Positions 23,001-35,045 are shown, counted from the stretch's first letter. The stretch is DNA of 64,000 bases from Branchinecta lynchi (GCA_023053575.1 JAKZAP010000013.1:20580716-20644715), one strand, 5' to 3'. Numbers and translations: made by a program. The notes: generated by a model from the letters alone, not told the origin.

Positions 23001-23297
23001 CCTCAAAGTGAATCCCTCCATTCTCGTGGCTCCCTCGACTCCTAAAAAGTCTCCAACAAACGGCCAGAGTACCTAATAATACTTTTAAGATGACGAGACA
23101 AATTGAATGAAACAAAAATATATATAATATCAACGGAGGATCAAAAAGGAACCTTTTTCACGGACGAAACTTTGACTATACCAGAGTAACGTATGGCAAG
23201 TGTTCCGAGCAAGGGGTTGAAGTGGTGAACAAATGTAAATGGGGAGGCCATATAACCTTTGTGTCCCTTGATAGAAGTCGGCTTCTGCTACTCTCCC
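23001..23297. other. Unassigned spacer
   Basis: Nothing is recognised. Confidence 0.4.
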
Positions 23298-23397
23298 CAT
23301 GTTGCCGATGATCCGATCCAGGAAAAAAAATATTTTACAGCATGTTTCAGATTCGTGCTAGCTTCACTGTCTTAGCTTATCTGGGAGTGCTCAAACC
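23298..23397 (+). mobile_element. Family A fragment
   Basis: About 100 bp resembles the 3' portion of a family A unit (GATCCGATCC, then TTAGCTTATCTGGGAGTGCTC). It is truncated by the hAT-like terminus at 23,398. Confidence 0.5.
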
Positions 23398-23470
23398 CAG
23401 GGGCGTCACTATAGGGGGGAGGGGGGACTCCCCCCAAAAGGCCTTGAGAAAGTACTTTCGTCGGGCTAAG
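23398..23470 (+). mobile_element. hAT-like left terminus (CAGGGGCGTCACTATAGG)
   Basis: CAGGGGCGTCACTATAGG is followed by G-rich sequence. It looks like the start of the element that contains the arrays up to about 25.65 kb. I found no matching right end or target duplication. Confidence 0.4.
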
Positions 23471-23479
23471 CCCGGCGAA

Positions 23480-24160
23480 AGTTCACCGATTTGTCGGCGC
23501 GATGCGCCGGCAAACACAAAAGAAATAAAATTTTGTATGCTTTTATCAGGCGTCGGTCGACTCGTCGGCACATTGGGTTCTTTTTATACGCAAGAAATGA
23601 AATCCTGCAAACATTTGTCGGGCAAAACACTGAAGAAATCGAATTCTGCATGCTTTTGTCATGCCTCGGTGGTATCGTTGGCAGATCGGGTTCTTTTTAT
23701 ACATAAGAAATCCAGAAGAAATAAATTCTTTATGTTTTTGTCGGGCGTCGGTTGATTCGCTCGAACACCGGGTTCTTTTTATACGCAAGAAATGAAATCC
23801 TGCAAACATAGGTTGGGAAAAACAATGAAGAAATTGGATTTCGCATGCTTTTGTCGCGCCTCGGTATTCTCGTCAGCACATGGCTTTGTCGGGCGTCGGT
23901 ATTGTCGTCGGCACATCAGGTTCTTTTTACACAAACACGAAGTTCTGTAAATTTTTATCGGGCGCATGTGAAAAGTTAAAGTCTCTTCGGTGCATCGCAC
24001 AACGTAAAGATTAAAGTTCTTTACTGTCTGGTCGGGCAAAACACAAATGAAATCGAATTCTGAATGCTTTTCGGCGTCGGTATTCTTGTCGGCACGTCGG
24101 CCCTTTTATACGTAAGAAATCAAATTCTGCAAACATTTGTCGGGCGCAAATTTTTCCGGA
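23480..24160. repeat. Irregular tandem array (81-180 bp units)
   Basis: The phrase GGTTCTTTTTATAC recurs at about 23,576, 23,689, 23,770, 23,919 and (variant) 24,098. Between copies stand CGGGCGTCGGT and AAATC(C/G)AATTCTGCA blocks. Spacing is irregular, suggesting unequal exchange. Frames across it have no domain. Confidence 0.7.
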
Positions 24161-24199
24161 AATTTCGCCGGTGTTGCTTAGTTCAACTTGTCCTGGGTA

Positions 24200-25650
24200 C
24201 AGTCGTTGGAAGCTTCGCTCTTTAGCGAAAGCTGAAACGAAAAGCCGAGTATGTGAATTTTAATAAATGAATTTACATTAAAGGAGCAATCTCAGCTGAT
24301 GCACTACACATAGTTTTACCCAAAATTTCGCCTGTGGCGCATTTTGTAGTATTCTCTATTTGGAAGAACGGTGCATCATTGAGTTTTCGTTTTTGGACAG
24401 AAATTCTTTGGGTTTGAAACACGTTAAAAGCCGCAAATTGTAGGCTACGGTACTATAGTTAAAATATTCCGGAAAAAAGGCAGATTAAAAAAATTTCGCC
24501 TGCGGCGCTTGGTTTAACTTGTCTTAGTACAGTCGTCGGAAGCTTCGCTTTTTACCGAAAGCTAAATTGAAAAGCCGGATATATAAATTTGAATATACCA
24601 AAATATACCAAAGGAATAATCTCAACTGATGTGTTACAGTTAGTTTGAAAAAAAAAATTTGCCTGCGCCGCATTTTGTAGTATTCTTTACTTGTAAGAAC
24701 GTTGTTTCATTTACTTGGCGTTTTAGGATTGAAATTCGTGGGGTTCTCAAACACGTTAAAAGCTAGAACTTTTATGGTAGGTATAGCTAAATTATTCCGG
24801 AAAAAAGGCAGATTTAAAAAATTTCGCATGCGGCGCTTAGTTTACTTGTTCTTGATACAGTCGTTGGAAGCTTAGCTTTTTAGCGAAAGCTAAAATGAAA
24901 AGCCAAATATGTGAACTTACATCAGAAGAATAATCTCAACTGATGCATTACATTTAGTTTTAGCCCGGTTTTATTCTTTGCTGGCGGGAAATGCGTTTTT
25001 TGTCGACACATTTTTGAGTCCGTCGGCACAAACCGGACGTCCCCCCCCCCCCCCCAAAGGACAAGACGATCGTTAACAAAATGCATCAGGCAAATAGTCG
25101 CTTTTTACCGAAAGCTAAATTGAAAAGCCGGATATATAAATTTGAATATACCAAAATATACCAAAGGAATAATCTCAACTGATGTGTTACAGTTAGTTTG
25201 AAAAAAAAATTTTGCCCGCGCCGCATTTTGTAGTATTCTTTACTTGTAAGAACGTTGTTTCATTTAGTTGGCGTTTTAGGATTGAAATTCGTGGGGGTCT
25301 CAAACACGTTAAAAGCTAGAACTTTTATGGTAGGTATAGCTAAATTATTCCGGAAAAAAGGCAGATTTAAAAAATTTCGCATGCGGCGCTTAGTTTACTT
25401 GTTCTTGATACAGTCGTTGGAAGCTTAGCTTTTTAGCGAAAGCTAAAATGAAAAGCCAAATATGTGAACTTACATCAGAAGAATAATCTCATCTGATGCA
25501 TTACATTTAGTTTTAGCCCGGTTTTATTCTTTGCTGGCGGGAAATGCGTTTTTTGTCGACACATTTTTGAGTCCGTCGGCACAAACCGGACGTCCCCCCC
25601 CCCCCCAAAGGACAAGACGATCGTTAACAAAATGCATCAGGCAAATAGTC
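24200..25650. repeat. Tandem array of about 330-bp units with a superimposed 553-bp duplication
   Basis: The anchor GTCGTYGGAAGCTT is at about 24,202, 24,533, 24,862 and 25,411. The first spacings are 331 and 329 bp and those units are diverged. On top of this, 24,546-25,098 is repeated at 25,099-25,650 with only a few substitutions and homopolymer differences. Each long copy ends in a poly-C run and AAAGGACAAGACGATCG. Confidence 0.85.
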
Positions 25651-26044
25651 AACAGGAAATTTAACTAATCAACAAAAAACAAACAGACACACAAAAAGAA
25701 GACGACATTCTTCCTTCGGCGTTCGCTTTCATCAATCAGTTTTTTTTTTCATGGACAGATTGTAACTGGTTAAGCCTCGCAGAGGCTACTGAAGCTCTGA
25801 CAACCAAACTAAGAGTTGATACTCTACATTCACCAGCATCACCTGTCGCTGGTATCCGGACACACTTCCTAGCCAAGGCGGCAATGGGATCTGGCTTCCA
25901 TATTTGTTTCAAAATACAAGACCCCGGGTACGGTACTTCTGATCACGATACGGCGTTAAAACGACGTGACTTGGGGGTCTACTGCAAAACTAATTTTTGT
26001 TAATTGTGCTATGTCTGCACTAGTCTTTTTTGTTGTTCAATCGA
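25651..26044. other. Unassigned spacer
   Basis: No gene or repeat is recognised. Confidence 0.4.
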
Positions 26045-26940
26045 GTTTTGGGGACCCCAAAACGTAAGTGGTGGGATACCTATGACATCGCAAAAGATGT
26101 CCGTCCGTCCGTCTGTTAGCACGATAACTCTCGAAGTGGTCGAGATATTTTGATCAAACGTGGCACGAGGACTCTTTAGGTCAAAATACAGGTCAAGTTC
26201 GAAGATGGGTTATGTAGCTCTATATTTGGGGGTGGGGGAGGGGTTTGAAATTAAGGGGAACAAAAAATATGTTTTTAAAGCTAATGAAATAGTCGAATTA
26301 GGGGTAAGGAGACATGCTGAACCCGAAAAGGAAATTTCTTTTCCCGCCCGACAATAGTTCACCCGAAATCCGGGGAAAGCCGGGAAATTGGTGAAAAGTA
26401 AAAGTCTAATATGAAGTCGATTGGAGGTTCGATTTAGAGGCAAGGAAACGTGTTGAGTCTGAATATGAGATTTATCTTCTCGCCGGACAATTATTTCGGC
26501 TGGAATCCGACCCAAACTGGAGAATTTGTTTAAAGTAAAAGTTTTTATTTTAATTTGATAAGATGTTCGATTGTGGTTAAGTAGATATGCTGAATTCGCA
26601 TATGACCATCATTTTCTCACCGGACGTATAGTTCTGTCGGATAAATTCGTCTTTGAGCTTTATTTTTCGCCGGACAAGTAGTTCCGGAATTCCGCCGTGA
26701 ATTGGCAGAAGTAAGGTAGGAAGTTTCGATCTGCTTCGTCAAAATAGATATGACTTAAAGGGGTAAACACATATGCTGAATCCGTATCTGAACTTAGTTT
26801 TCTCATGATTTGCTATTTGTCCTTAATCTGTTTCTAAAGTTTAAAAGTAAAAGTGTTCAAGGAGTCTGGCGAAGACTGGATCTGGCGAAGACAAGACCCA
26901 ATTGTCTGATTTGAACTTTTGGGATCCCATCGAAACCTTT
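26045..26940 (-). mobile_element. Family B element, copy 1 (terminal hairpin, microsatellite, tandem core)
   Basis: The left end is a palindrome, GTTTTGGGGACCCCAAAAC (26,045-26,063), and then a unique block and (CCGT)n at 26,101-26,113. The body has diverged units with the phrases AATAGTCGAATTAGGGGTAAG, GACATGCTGAA and CCGGACAA-TAGTTC. It ends near TTTTGGGATCCCATCG. Read on the minus strand the order is tandem core, microsatellite, hairpin, as in family A. The copy at 47.9 kb is longer. Confidence 0.7.
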
Positions 26941-27200
26941 GGCCTTGTTTTCTGTGCTGTCGATTTCTACAACAAATCTATATTTTCTTATTTTGCACAT
27001 TCTTTGTTATTTTGTGTCATTAACCAAGCCTGGACCCTACTTTCAAACTAGCCAAGGCCTAAGTGCTATTAGTTACGGCCATTCTTGCACTCGTATTTTC
27101 ACGTTTATAATTTTACAGATAACATTTCTTATCTCAGTAACTGATAACATCAAAATAAGCAGCTTTCCTAAAGAATGTCGTTAGTATAACTCCTGTGGAA

Positions 27201-27365
27201 ATGAAAACAAAATTGAGCTTTTTCATTTGTGCCGTAGCTCTTTTTTCATCTGTCCATTCGCGACAAAAGATAGCAATTAGCAGCGGTGGATACGATAATG
27301 TGGTGATCGGTATAGCTGATGATGTGGTTCCAGCCTCTGCTCAAGGGTTTATTGACGAACTAAAG
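27201..27365 (+). CDS. CLCA-family protein, exon 1 (signal peptide)
   Basis: CLCA proteins are secreted or membrane-shed metalloproteases that modulate calcium-activated chloride channels. They have an N-CLCA domain, a von Willebrand A domain and beta-rich C-terminal parts. The ATG at 27,201 opens a signal peptide with residues KLSFFICAVALFSSVHS; an upstream in-frame GTG is less likely as a start. The mature start QKIAISSGGYDNVVIGIADD matches the family opening, in which a GY(D/E)..V(V/I).I segment begins the N-CLCA domain. It ends GFIDELK at the donor GTAGTT (27,366), phase 0. It joins in frame to the exon at 30,942. The gene lies on the plus strand with large, repeat-filled introns. Confidence 0.8.
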
Positions 27366-29329
27366 GTAGTTATATAGTTCGCCTTTCATTATTTGTTCTA
27401 ATTGTAAATAGACTGATACCAGTCATAATTTGGCGGTATGAGACAATGGGCTCGGTATGACTCGTCAAGAAGACTACAAAAAAGTCTGCAACGAGTGTTC
27501 ACTGGACCTCACTAAGAGGTCCACCAACCGCTGCCACCACTGTTGTACGGGGAGATGGACCTTACGGTCTGATCTGAAGACGGAACCTTACACCGTGAGC
27601 TTAGGGTAGCGTGTGCCGATGCGTACGTAAGGCGGTGGGTAAGTAAGGACGGTAGTAGACAAGGTTTACGTTAACATACAGTGGTTTTATTTCTGACTTA
27701 CTTTTTATAAAGGTAATCCCAATCCGGGTAAATAATATCACGACCGAATAACGATAATAGACTAAGTCATGTGTGACTTACAAAATATTAATGACGAAAG
27801 ACCCAGCGCTAAGACTGGAAAAAGCTTATATACTCCTAACTGAACAAGTGAAGGTCCAACTGACGTGGACTAACCGGAAGCTACCTGATGTCGACGTAGT
27901 ATGGGATTTAGCAATATCCAACTGACGTGGACTTCAGTTTAACAGGATGTTGTTTAGTTCTAAGTCTTCATTTGTGCAATTAGATTCTACGAAGTACCAT
28001 CATGTGCACTTCGGTTGGCACATATACACACATATGACACAACACTAGTTAACATGGGGCTGATTAATGACAATTCCTATTGCCTAATTTTTCATCCGAA
28101 AGTTCAGAACTTCGTGTCGTCTGTTAAAAATGCTCTAGCAATACTGAACCACTGAATCCCCGAATCATCTAACAAAATCTATTCCTTCCATACCCTTGGT
28201 CTCTTAAGGTATGGGTATCCCAGTAGCCCTTGTAAGGGTAAAAGTTTTTCGAACAATGCTCGGCTTTCTGGTTACAGCGAAAGTTTTAATTTTATTTGTT
28301 TACAGCTTGACCGGAAGAGTTAAAAGTTTAAAAAGGGAGAGGGAGGGTCAGAACGAAAGAAGACACAGACATACATGGAGATTCTAGTGCCACATAATTT
28401 GGGACACTAAAAAAAAACCCTTAAAATTCGTCTCTTACTGGCACAAGTACTGATGATTATTATCTCTCTACAACTCTATTATTATTTAAGTATTTTCATT
28501 TTTGGGTCTGGTCGTAACTCAGTCAGATCCAGACTTAAAACTGAAGCTCGTTCATTGTTGTTTAGTTTGCGAACTAGCTGTTGCTTTCACATTCGGTTTA
28601 TTTAGGGCCGAGGTAACGAACTCGTATCCTTGCCGGCCACCACTGATCAAAATATATTGTCACGAAGGATTTTCGAAATTAAAGAACCTGACCCTGCTAG
28701 TATAGTGTATGTCCCTGGGTAGCCCTAGTATTTTTGAGTGTTCGTCTCTATTGACCTAGCTAACTATGTATTGATTTAGTGTGCAAACAAAACGAACTTG
28801 AACTTGAACGTGAGAGTTGTTGCTATTTATTTTTGTTTTTTGTCCTTTATGGCATTGTTGTCGCACGCGGAAGGGTTACAAGAAGTGGAGTAATTTTTTC
28901 TTTGTAATATAATTATTTTTTCTTTTTCGAGTTCCTGAACTGGCAGTAAAGCCTTTGGCATGCTGGCAGTTTGCGGGTTTGCCAGTTTCTTTTGTCATTT
29001 TATAAATCGATTAATTACTCAAACAAACAGCTAATTCTTGGGCGAAATTGACGGTGTCGCTCCCGAGCACAGATAGCGGTGAATAATCTCTTGAAACCAC
29101 GAAAAACGCCGTAAGACACGCCAAGGAAAATGCAGTACACATGTTCTTATTCCTTAGTTGCCTGGTCATTCTTATCTCTGTAAGTTATAATTTTTTCAGC
29201 CTTATCCTTGGCATCTCGACATATTTTATTTTGACAGGATTTAACGTGTGACACGGCCTGTCGAGTAGCATAGCTTGACAGCATATCGTGCGCGAAGACC
29301 GATTTGTCTCTGAGGCCAATCTGAGATTA
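27366..29329 (+). other. CLCA intron 1, repeat-poor part
   Basis: No gene is seen. AACTGACGTGGACT occurs twice (27,857 and 27,920). (CTTGAA)n at about 28,787-28,801 follows a 3'-UTR-like stretch and could be a LINE tail. The frame at 28,502-28,705 has no recognised domain. Confidence 0.5.
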
Positions 29330-30570
29330 GATTAGATTAGATTAGATTATTGTATTGCTAAATTACATAATAACCCATCATGATAGGTAACCGCCCATGG
29401 GAAGACATAAATGCACTGGCACTGGGCGGTTACCACAAACTACTTTAACTTAACTTAAACAATAACTTAATTTCATTTAATCACTAATTAATAATTTTTT
29501 TCCATATACCACACAAAAGAAAAAAGAAGAAAAAAAGAAGAAGAAAAGGAAAAATAAATAAATAAAGGTAATAAAAAAGAAATGACAACCTATACCTTCA
29601 TTCTCTGAATCGTGACTCCTCACCCCTCCAACAAAAACTTTTTTACTCTTTTCTTAAACGGTTGTTGGTGTTCAGCCGCCTTAACACTATCTGGGAGTGA
29701 ATTCCATACCGCCTGGCCCAAATGTAAAATAATAATGTACATCATTATTATGCCTATCAAAAATCTACAAACACAGATGGACACACTTCATGCAAACACT
29801 GGTAAGTAAAAACCGCAACCTGGTAGTCGCGAACTTGGCCCACATTCATCACCTTTAACTTCCTAAAACATGCTACTGTATTATTAGTCTCTTTAACGTA
29901 GCCACCTCTCAAACGGACTGCCTTATTCTGTAAAATATGTACACGCTTAAAATTACTAATAAAATTGCTAACCCATAACACCCAACCGTAAGATATATAG
30001 GGGCTAATAATCTCATGATAAAGAAGTAACATCACCCGAGCTGGTACGACGTGCTTCAGCCGAGTGCGGACGTATAATTCCAAGGCCTCTTGCAACTTTT
30101 GATGCCACAACATCGCTGTGACGTTTCCAAGACATGTTACAATCTCAGTAAAATCCTAGGTACCTCACTAAATCAACCTGTTCAAGAGACTTACCAGATA
30201 ATAATATTCTCCCACCAAGATCTACGGGTGTACCAATTCGACTAAAAACCATAAAGTTTGTCTTTTTTACATTGACTGCCAACATACTCATAGTTGTAAA
30301 CACATTTAAATCATTTAAGACTGTATTTACTTTATCCACAGAAACACCACAAAAAGAAATAGCCGTGCCATCTGCGAAAGATGTAAGACACGAATCACGA
30401 AGGTAAAATCTCATAGTATCTACATAAACCAAACATAAAAGCGGACCTAAAACAGGGCCTTGCGGGACACCACAATTCACAAGATATGGACTGAGGCTCG
30501 CATTGAAACGACGGAAACGCGTGAAATGGGAGGAGAGCCAGGTCTGAACTACAGCAAAAGAACACTAGAG
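29330..30570 (-). pseudogene. LINE relic with mutated catalytic box and (TAATC)n tail
   Basis: In minus orientation: TWLSSHFTRFRRFNASLS, NCGVPQGPVLGPLLCLVYVD, then FADGTAISF where FADD is expected, VKKTNFMVFSR and VRYLGF. After a frameshift come MLWHQKLQEALELY, YISYGWVLWVSNF and VRDYQVAVFTYQCLHEVCP, and after another shift LGQAVWNSLPDSVKAAEH. The second catalytic Asp is Gly, so it cannot polymerise. A pyrimidine-rich 3' UTR (29,515-29,565) and a (TAATC)n tail at 29,325-29,347 follow. It is 5'-truncated near 30,570. Confidence 0.85.
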
Positions 30571-30941
30571 AGTAGCGCCAGGGGCTATGCTTTCCATGCT
30601 AGCATGCTAGCTTCAGAATTTCTAGTAAACCAATGGTGCTGTCTGCACACACCAAAGAAACAATGGGGTTGTACTATTTTTTCCTATGTTCAGGATATGA
30701 AGATATCTGAGCCAGCGCTGGTGAACAACTGAATGAGTTTGAGTAGGGACGTTCGCTATCGCTAGTGGTGCTAGTATCACTGCTACTGGAGTGTGTGTCA
30801 ATTCTGTCAAGTCTCGGCGCTATCTGCCAGTATTATTTTGCTCTGGTATAAAAAGAAACAAAACTAAATAACTTTAGATTCATCCTTAGTAAACTTTTCC
30901 TACGATTTTCCTGTTAGGCTGACCTTGTCTCTCGTTTGCAG

Positions 30942-31066
30942 AACCTCATCATAGATGCTTCTCAAAGGTTACACTCTGCCACACTGGAGAGAGTATTTTT
31001 CAACTCCATAACAATCTCTGCACCATCGTCTTGGACATTAGACACTGCGGAAATACAGCCAAGCAA
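30942..31066 (+). CDS. CLCA-family protein, exon 2 (N-CLCA domain)
   Basis: The acceptor is CTCGTTTGCAG at 30,941; the donor is GTAAGC at 31,067, phase 2. The 41 codons read NLIIDASQRLHSATLERVFF and NSITISAPSSWTLDTAEI. In CLCA proteins this segment has the form AS..L..AT..R..F..V.I..P..W, and the match is clear. The frame joins phase 0 from exon 1. The next exon should begin with one base to complete a codon after AA. I did not find it within 20 kb. Confidence 0.82.
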
Positions 31067-32420
31067 GTAAGCTGAGTGGCGTTTTGCTTACGTTCCCTTC
31101 CCTTGCAATCCCATTGGTGATATGTGCCGAACTTTCTAGGCCTAGACGGATCGTTTAATATCGGAGTAGAGTCCGCACTTTCGCCGAGGACAGCAGTGAT
31201 CTGACTAGGCCTGCTACACTTTCAGAAGTTTCATAACAGATATCCGAAACTGGCAACAATCCATTTTCGCTGCTTAATGAACGTATCGAACTTGTAGTTA
31301 CGGCGAGCCCCCACCGACTGATTTGCTATGCCTTTCGTGTCCGGCATAGTGTAACAATGTCACAGTAGACAACTGTCAACATCACAGACAATTGAGGTCT
31401 TACGCCTGAGAAAACATTGCTACCTAGCAGGGCCGGGGTACGTTATCACCCCCCCCCCCCCTCATGCAAACAGCAATAAATATCTATTCTCATCTGACAC
31501 CCTTGAGAATGATTAGGATTCCTCGATTAGGTAGTTTAGGAATTCAAGGAAGAATGTGAATGAATGAATGAATTCATTACGCACAGCTCTAGAGCTTAAG
31601 TGCAAGATAAAATCGAAAACAAAATGAATTCTTAAACACAGCAGAAAGAACCCAGCAGTTGGGTTAGCACAATCAGTTCTACAAGGGAAGGATCTACGAA
31701 ATTGAGAACCGAGTCCTTTCTACTAATTCTACTTAACAACTCTACTATCCCGATGAAAAATTTGTAGCCTGCGTACACTGTAAAGTAAAATACCCCTCTT
31801 TTTGGGAAAAACGTTGCAAATGACACGGATTCCTTTTGCCTTGCTTTACTTTCTGAGCTTTAGAAAAGGCACACATCGTCAGATCAAGTTGAAAGATAGT
31901 GGACTGTGGTGGTACTTGTAAGAGTAAAGGCAATGTAATACATATACCGCTAGAAAAGGAAATTTATTTTCGTTCGATTTTGCAACTGGAAAACTCTTCA
32001 AACAAAAACGTTACCCTGGTCTTTTTTTCTCACGAACTTGCGTCGCCGAATTCTATTGGCTCTCCTCTGCTTCGATATGGTCATGAAGGCTCAAGATGAC
32101 TCCTTTTCGGTTTAATGGAAGGTCTATATCTTCAAAAAAAAATTAAAAATCTGCCCAATTCAACGTTTTTAAAAAAAGAGTTTCAGCTTGATGACTAGTT
32201 TGTAACATTTTCTGTGAAACGTTTTTGTAAAAGAAACTGTTTTGAGAACTGTTTTAAAAAACCGTTGAACAGAGTATAGGTTGCAAAAACGTTTCTGCAG
32301 TAAACGTTTATGGACCTTGAACCCTGAGTTCGAACTTTTTGCGGAGGCTATGTATTCGTCAATTCAGTTTCAGAAAACCCTACAATCGGAAACTACAATC
32401 GGAAAATTATGTATCTCGAT
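31067..32420 (+). other. CLCA intron, mostly unassigned
   Basis: It contains a poly-C run (31,449-31,461), GAATGAATGAATGAATT at 31,556-31,575, and a lone TIR of the CCGATGAAAAATTTGT family at 31,747-31,768. A CG-rich peptide frame at 31,899 was considered as an exon and rejected. Confidence 0.45.
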
Positions 32421-32658
32421 CAGAGGTATTACCAGCCAAAATATTTCGGGGAAGGGGAGAAGGTAATTACCGACTGACTCGTCGTTTTACCGACTGTTTT
32501 AGCAGAGATACCGACAGTTATTAAGAATAATACATGTTTGACGAAAAATCGACTGTTTTGAATATTGAAAACTTTATTTTTGAATTGACTGTATCCGTTT
32601 GACTATTTCCACAAATTGAATAGACAATCTCCCCCCCCCCCCATTCGTGGTGCCCCTG
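32421..32658 (+). mobile_element. Family C hAT-like MITE, copy 2, with 8-bp target duplication
   Basis: It starts CAGAGGTATTACCAGCC and ends GTGGTGCCCCTG. The flanks are ATCTCGAT (32,413-32,420) and GTCTCGAT (32,659-32,666), 7 of 8 identical, the hAT duplication length. The core repeats ACCGACTG and AAAAATCGACTG at short intervals. Confidence 0.8.
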
Positions 32659-32948
32659 GTCTCGATTCTTGTTCTTGTTATCGCTTTGCTTTTAACCTTT
32701 ACAATATCACTTTGATATCCATGTTTTATTGGGTTCTGGGGTAAATAGACAAAAGTCATGAGGTAAAAGCCAAGAAAAGAGCGTAGCTTGGTCGACAACC
32801 AAGGTCATTCAACAGGAAATAATTTATATATAATTTAGGGAAACATAAAAACCGTAAAAAACGGTCGAAGTGATCAAACTTTTCCGAAAACAGAAAACGG
32901 CATAAACGAAATAACTTAACACTGTGAGATACGGGACTTCCTAAAAGT

Positions 32949-33771
32949 GTGTTCTCGCCGTTCCCCGAGGACTCCTCGGGGAATCGAAGGGAACGACGAG
33001 AATAGAGGGAGTCACTCCACGCGGACTCCGCCTAGGAAAACAACGAGAACACGGAGAAGGCTTCTAAAATAGATTTTGTTCGAAAAAAAGAATGTGCAGT
33101 TGACGAAATTAGTCGCGTTTTTTGCAGTCGCTTGGAACGAAAGTTGCCGTTTTTTGCGATCGACTGTCGACTGGAGGTCCAGTCGATCCGTTTTGTGTCG
33201 CTTGACTGGACATCGACTGGGAACAAAGTCAACAGTCGATCCGATGCACCTTTCTCTTGGAGGTCCAGTCAAACTTGGTGCCAAATTTTGAAAACTGAAA
33301 CATGTGGACCCAAAAACGTAGAATTTACACCTCAGGAAGCGCCAGTACTGCAGTAGTTTCAGAGACTGCCGAGGGAAGAGTTGTGGGGATGGACTGATTA
33401 TTGACTGATTTAGACCGTTTTTCGAAGGGTTGTTCTCGCTCCCCTATCAAGCGACAAAAAACGGTCAACTGCATGAACCCGGGAACAAGTCCCAATCGCC
33501 AGTCGATCTGCAAAAAACGCGACTATTACTAGATCCACTTTATTTTGGGTTTTGTTTATTCTGATTCTTTTTAATTAATTTTACATTGCACCAACACTGG
33601 CAAAAATTGATTCCCCTCCGAATATGAAAGGGAGTCGTTTTTGACGATGCTGATGATAATCAGAGCATTCCCCGCCCGTGGGGACTCGGGAGAATAGTTG
33701 GAGTGGTTCCCCGGGACAAACAAAAACGCGGCTACTCCTTAAGCGGAGACCTCAGGGAAAGTCGAGAACAC
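32949..33771. mobile_element. 823-bp TIR element (GTGTTCTCG termini), interrupted
   Basis: The ends are GTGTTCTCG and CGAGAACAC, with related GTTCCCCGAG and CTCAGGGAA inside. Two GC-rich subterminal blocks contain CCCCGAGGACTCCTCGGGG, itself a perfect palindrome at 32,965-32,983. The 414-bp Harbinger-like MITE is nested inside. Confidence 0.5.
33111..33524. mobile_element. Harbinger-like MITE 1 (TIR AGTCGCGTTTTTTGCAG, duplication ATT)
   Basis: AGTCGCGTTTTTTGCAG at 33,111 and CTGCAAAAAACGCGACT ending at 33,524 are perfect 17-bp inverts. ATT flanks both sides (33,108-33,110 and 33,525-33,527). The core is rich in GTCGACTGG and CCAGTCGA words, so it folds extensively. Two other elements here share the terminal core and the 3-bp duplication. 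Confidence 0.85.
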
Positions 33772-34814
33772 GCCTTAAGTAAAGGCGTTTGTGAACCTGC
33801 AATTGGCTGGAAAATCTATTCTAACTGTTTTTTGATCGTATGATTACATTTTTCGCATAGGTGTTTGAAAAGATATTACAGCTTAAAGTCTTTAAACTCT
33901 TATTACAAAAGCGGAATTATGCTTTGTACTGGTTGGTTTTGCATCAAGCGTCATAGCCAATCAAAAGTAGACGAGACTAATTTTTTCTTTAAAAAAGCAA
34001 TTTACGTCTTACTTTCACAACTCTGTCAGAAAAATATCATTGAACTAGTTGGCAACATTTCTACCATTAACAGGCTCATAATTGTCACCATACGCCGATA
34101 AGTATCTGTTAACTCGGGAATCTAAATAAAAAGTCCTTTACCTCCCGCTGTTAAACTCATTTTGTTAGCTCCCTTCCATGAAAGAAAATTCCGTTTTCTT
34201 CTTGTTTGTCGTGCCATCTTTCAAACTGAAAAGTGCGCCAATTGTGACTCATCTTAGTCATCTCATCACTATTAGGAGTCACATCATTATATAAATTTGT
34301 CTAAAGGACAAAGATGTTCTGGAGTTATGCCAGAGTAAGTAAATAATTTAATCTCTGTTTTTGTTTTCTTTGTTAACCTGTCTCAGAACAACTGGATGAT
34401 CGTAAGCTTTTCTTGGTTAGCCTGTCTCGGACCAACTGAATGCTCATAAGCTACAATCCTATTTGCATAAGCTTAGTGAAGAAATGATTTCTTAATTCCC
34501 TTAATTAATTTCTTTTATAATTCTGTGAATAATTTCTGAACTCTTTCTAATACCAATCTAATTTAATACCAATCAGTTTTACTTTCACCTGACTAACTTA
34601 CCTGGCCAAACCCAGCAAATCAGCCAAAATCAGCATTAAAACTTAGACTAGTCTGGTGAATGCTGTGCTATGTCACTGAAAGGCTGAGGTGTAATGTTAT
34701 AAATTCTACAGTGAGTTGTTTCTTGAGAAACATTAGGCGATAGATGTTTCGTTCATGTGGAGATTGATCGAGATACGCTTTTCTGCCTTTTTTTTTGTCA
34801 GAAAAGATTTTGTA
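33772..34814. other. CLCA intron, unassigned
   Basis: Two short similar blocks, AACCTGTCTCAGAACAACTG (34,376) and AGCCTGTCTCGGACCAACTG (34,420), are 45 bp apart. No gene is seen. Confidence 0.4.
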
Positions 34815-35045
34815 TAGTAGTTTTGTAAATATTCTTTGAGCCCAAGCTGACTTTGAAACATTTATTCAAACAATGTTTACAACGGATATGTCAGCTATGA
34901 TTTTTCATCAGCGATATTTCGGCCCTTCTTGGCAAGGGTCCTCGAGATTGACAGCCTGACGAGGACCCTTGCCAAGAAGGGCCGAAATATCGCTGATGAA
35001 AAATCATAGCTGACGTATCCGTTGTAAACATTGTTTGAATAAATA
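34815..35045. mobile_element. Penelope-like terminal unit, inverted plus forward copies (84-bp-arm palindrome)
   Basis: The arm TTTATTCAAACAATGTTTAC... at about 34,860-34,943 is the inverse of 34,960-35,043, with a 15-16 nt centre (AGATTGACAGCCTGA). The left flank back to 34,815 continues the inverse of the 3' sequence seen at 51,060-51,095. The forward part contains CTGACGA, a GGACCCTT/AAGGGCC stem and CGAAA. An inverted terminal fragment ahead of a forward copy is typical of Penelope-like elements. Class assignment is inference because no RT or GIY-YIG frame is present. Confidence 0.65.

Noticed and set aside
23342..24039. Overlapping frames rich in FYTQE and ARR on both strands
   Set aside because: These are periodic artefacts of the tandem array at 23.5-24.2 kb.
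23480..25650. CRISPR-like array
   Set aside because: Units are long, irregular and contiguous without uniform spacers, and the locus is eukaryotic.
31899..32099. Frame CGGTCKSKGNVIHIPLEKE as the missing CLCA exon
   Set aside because: It resembles the CG..G.YIH segment, but the frame has a TGA at 31,890-31,892 just upstream. No acceptor gives the needed phase, and the good donor at 31,917 would create a stop with the next exon.
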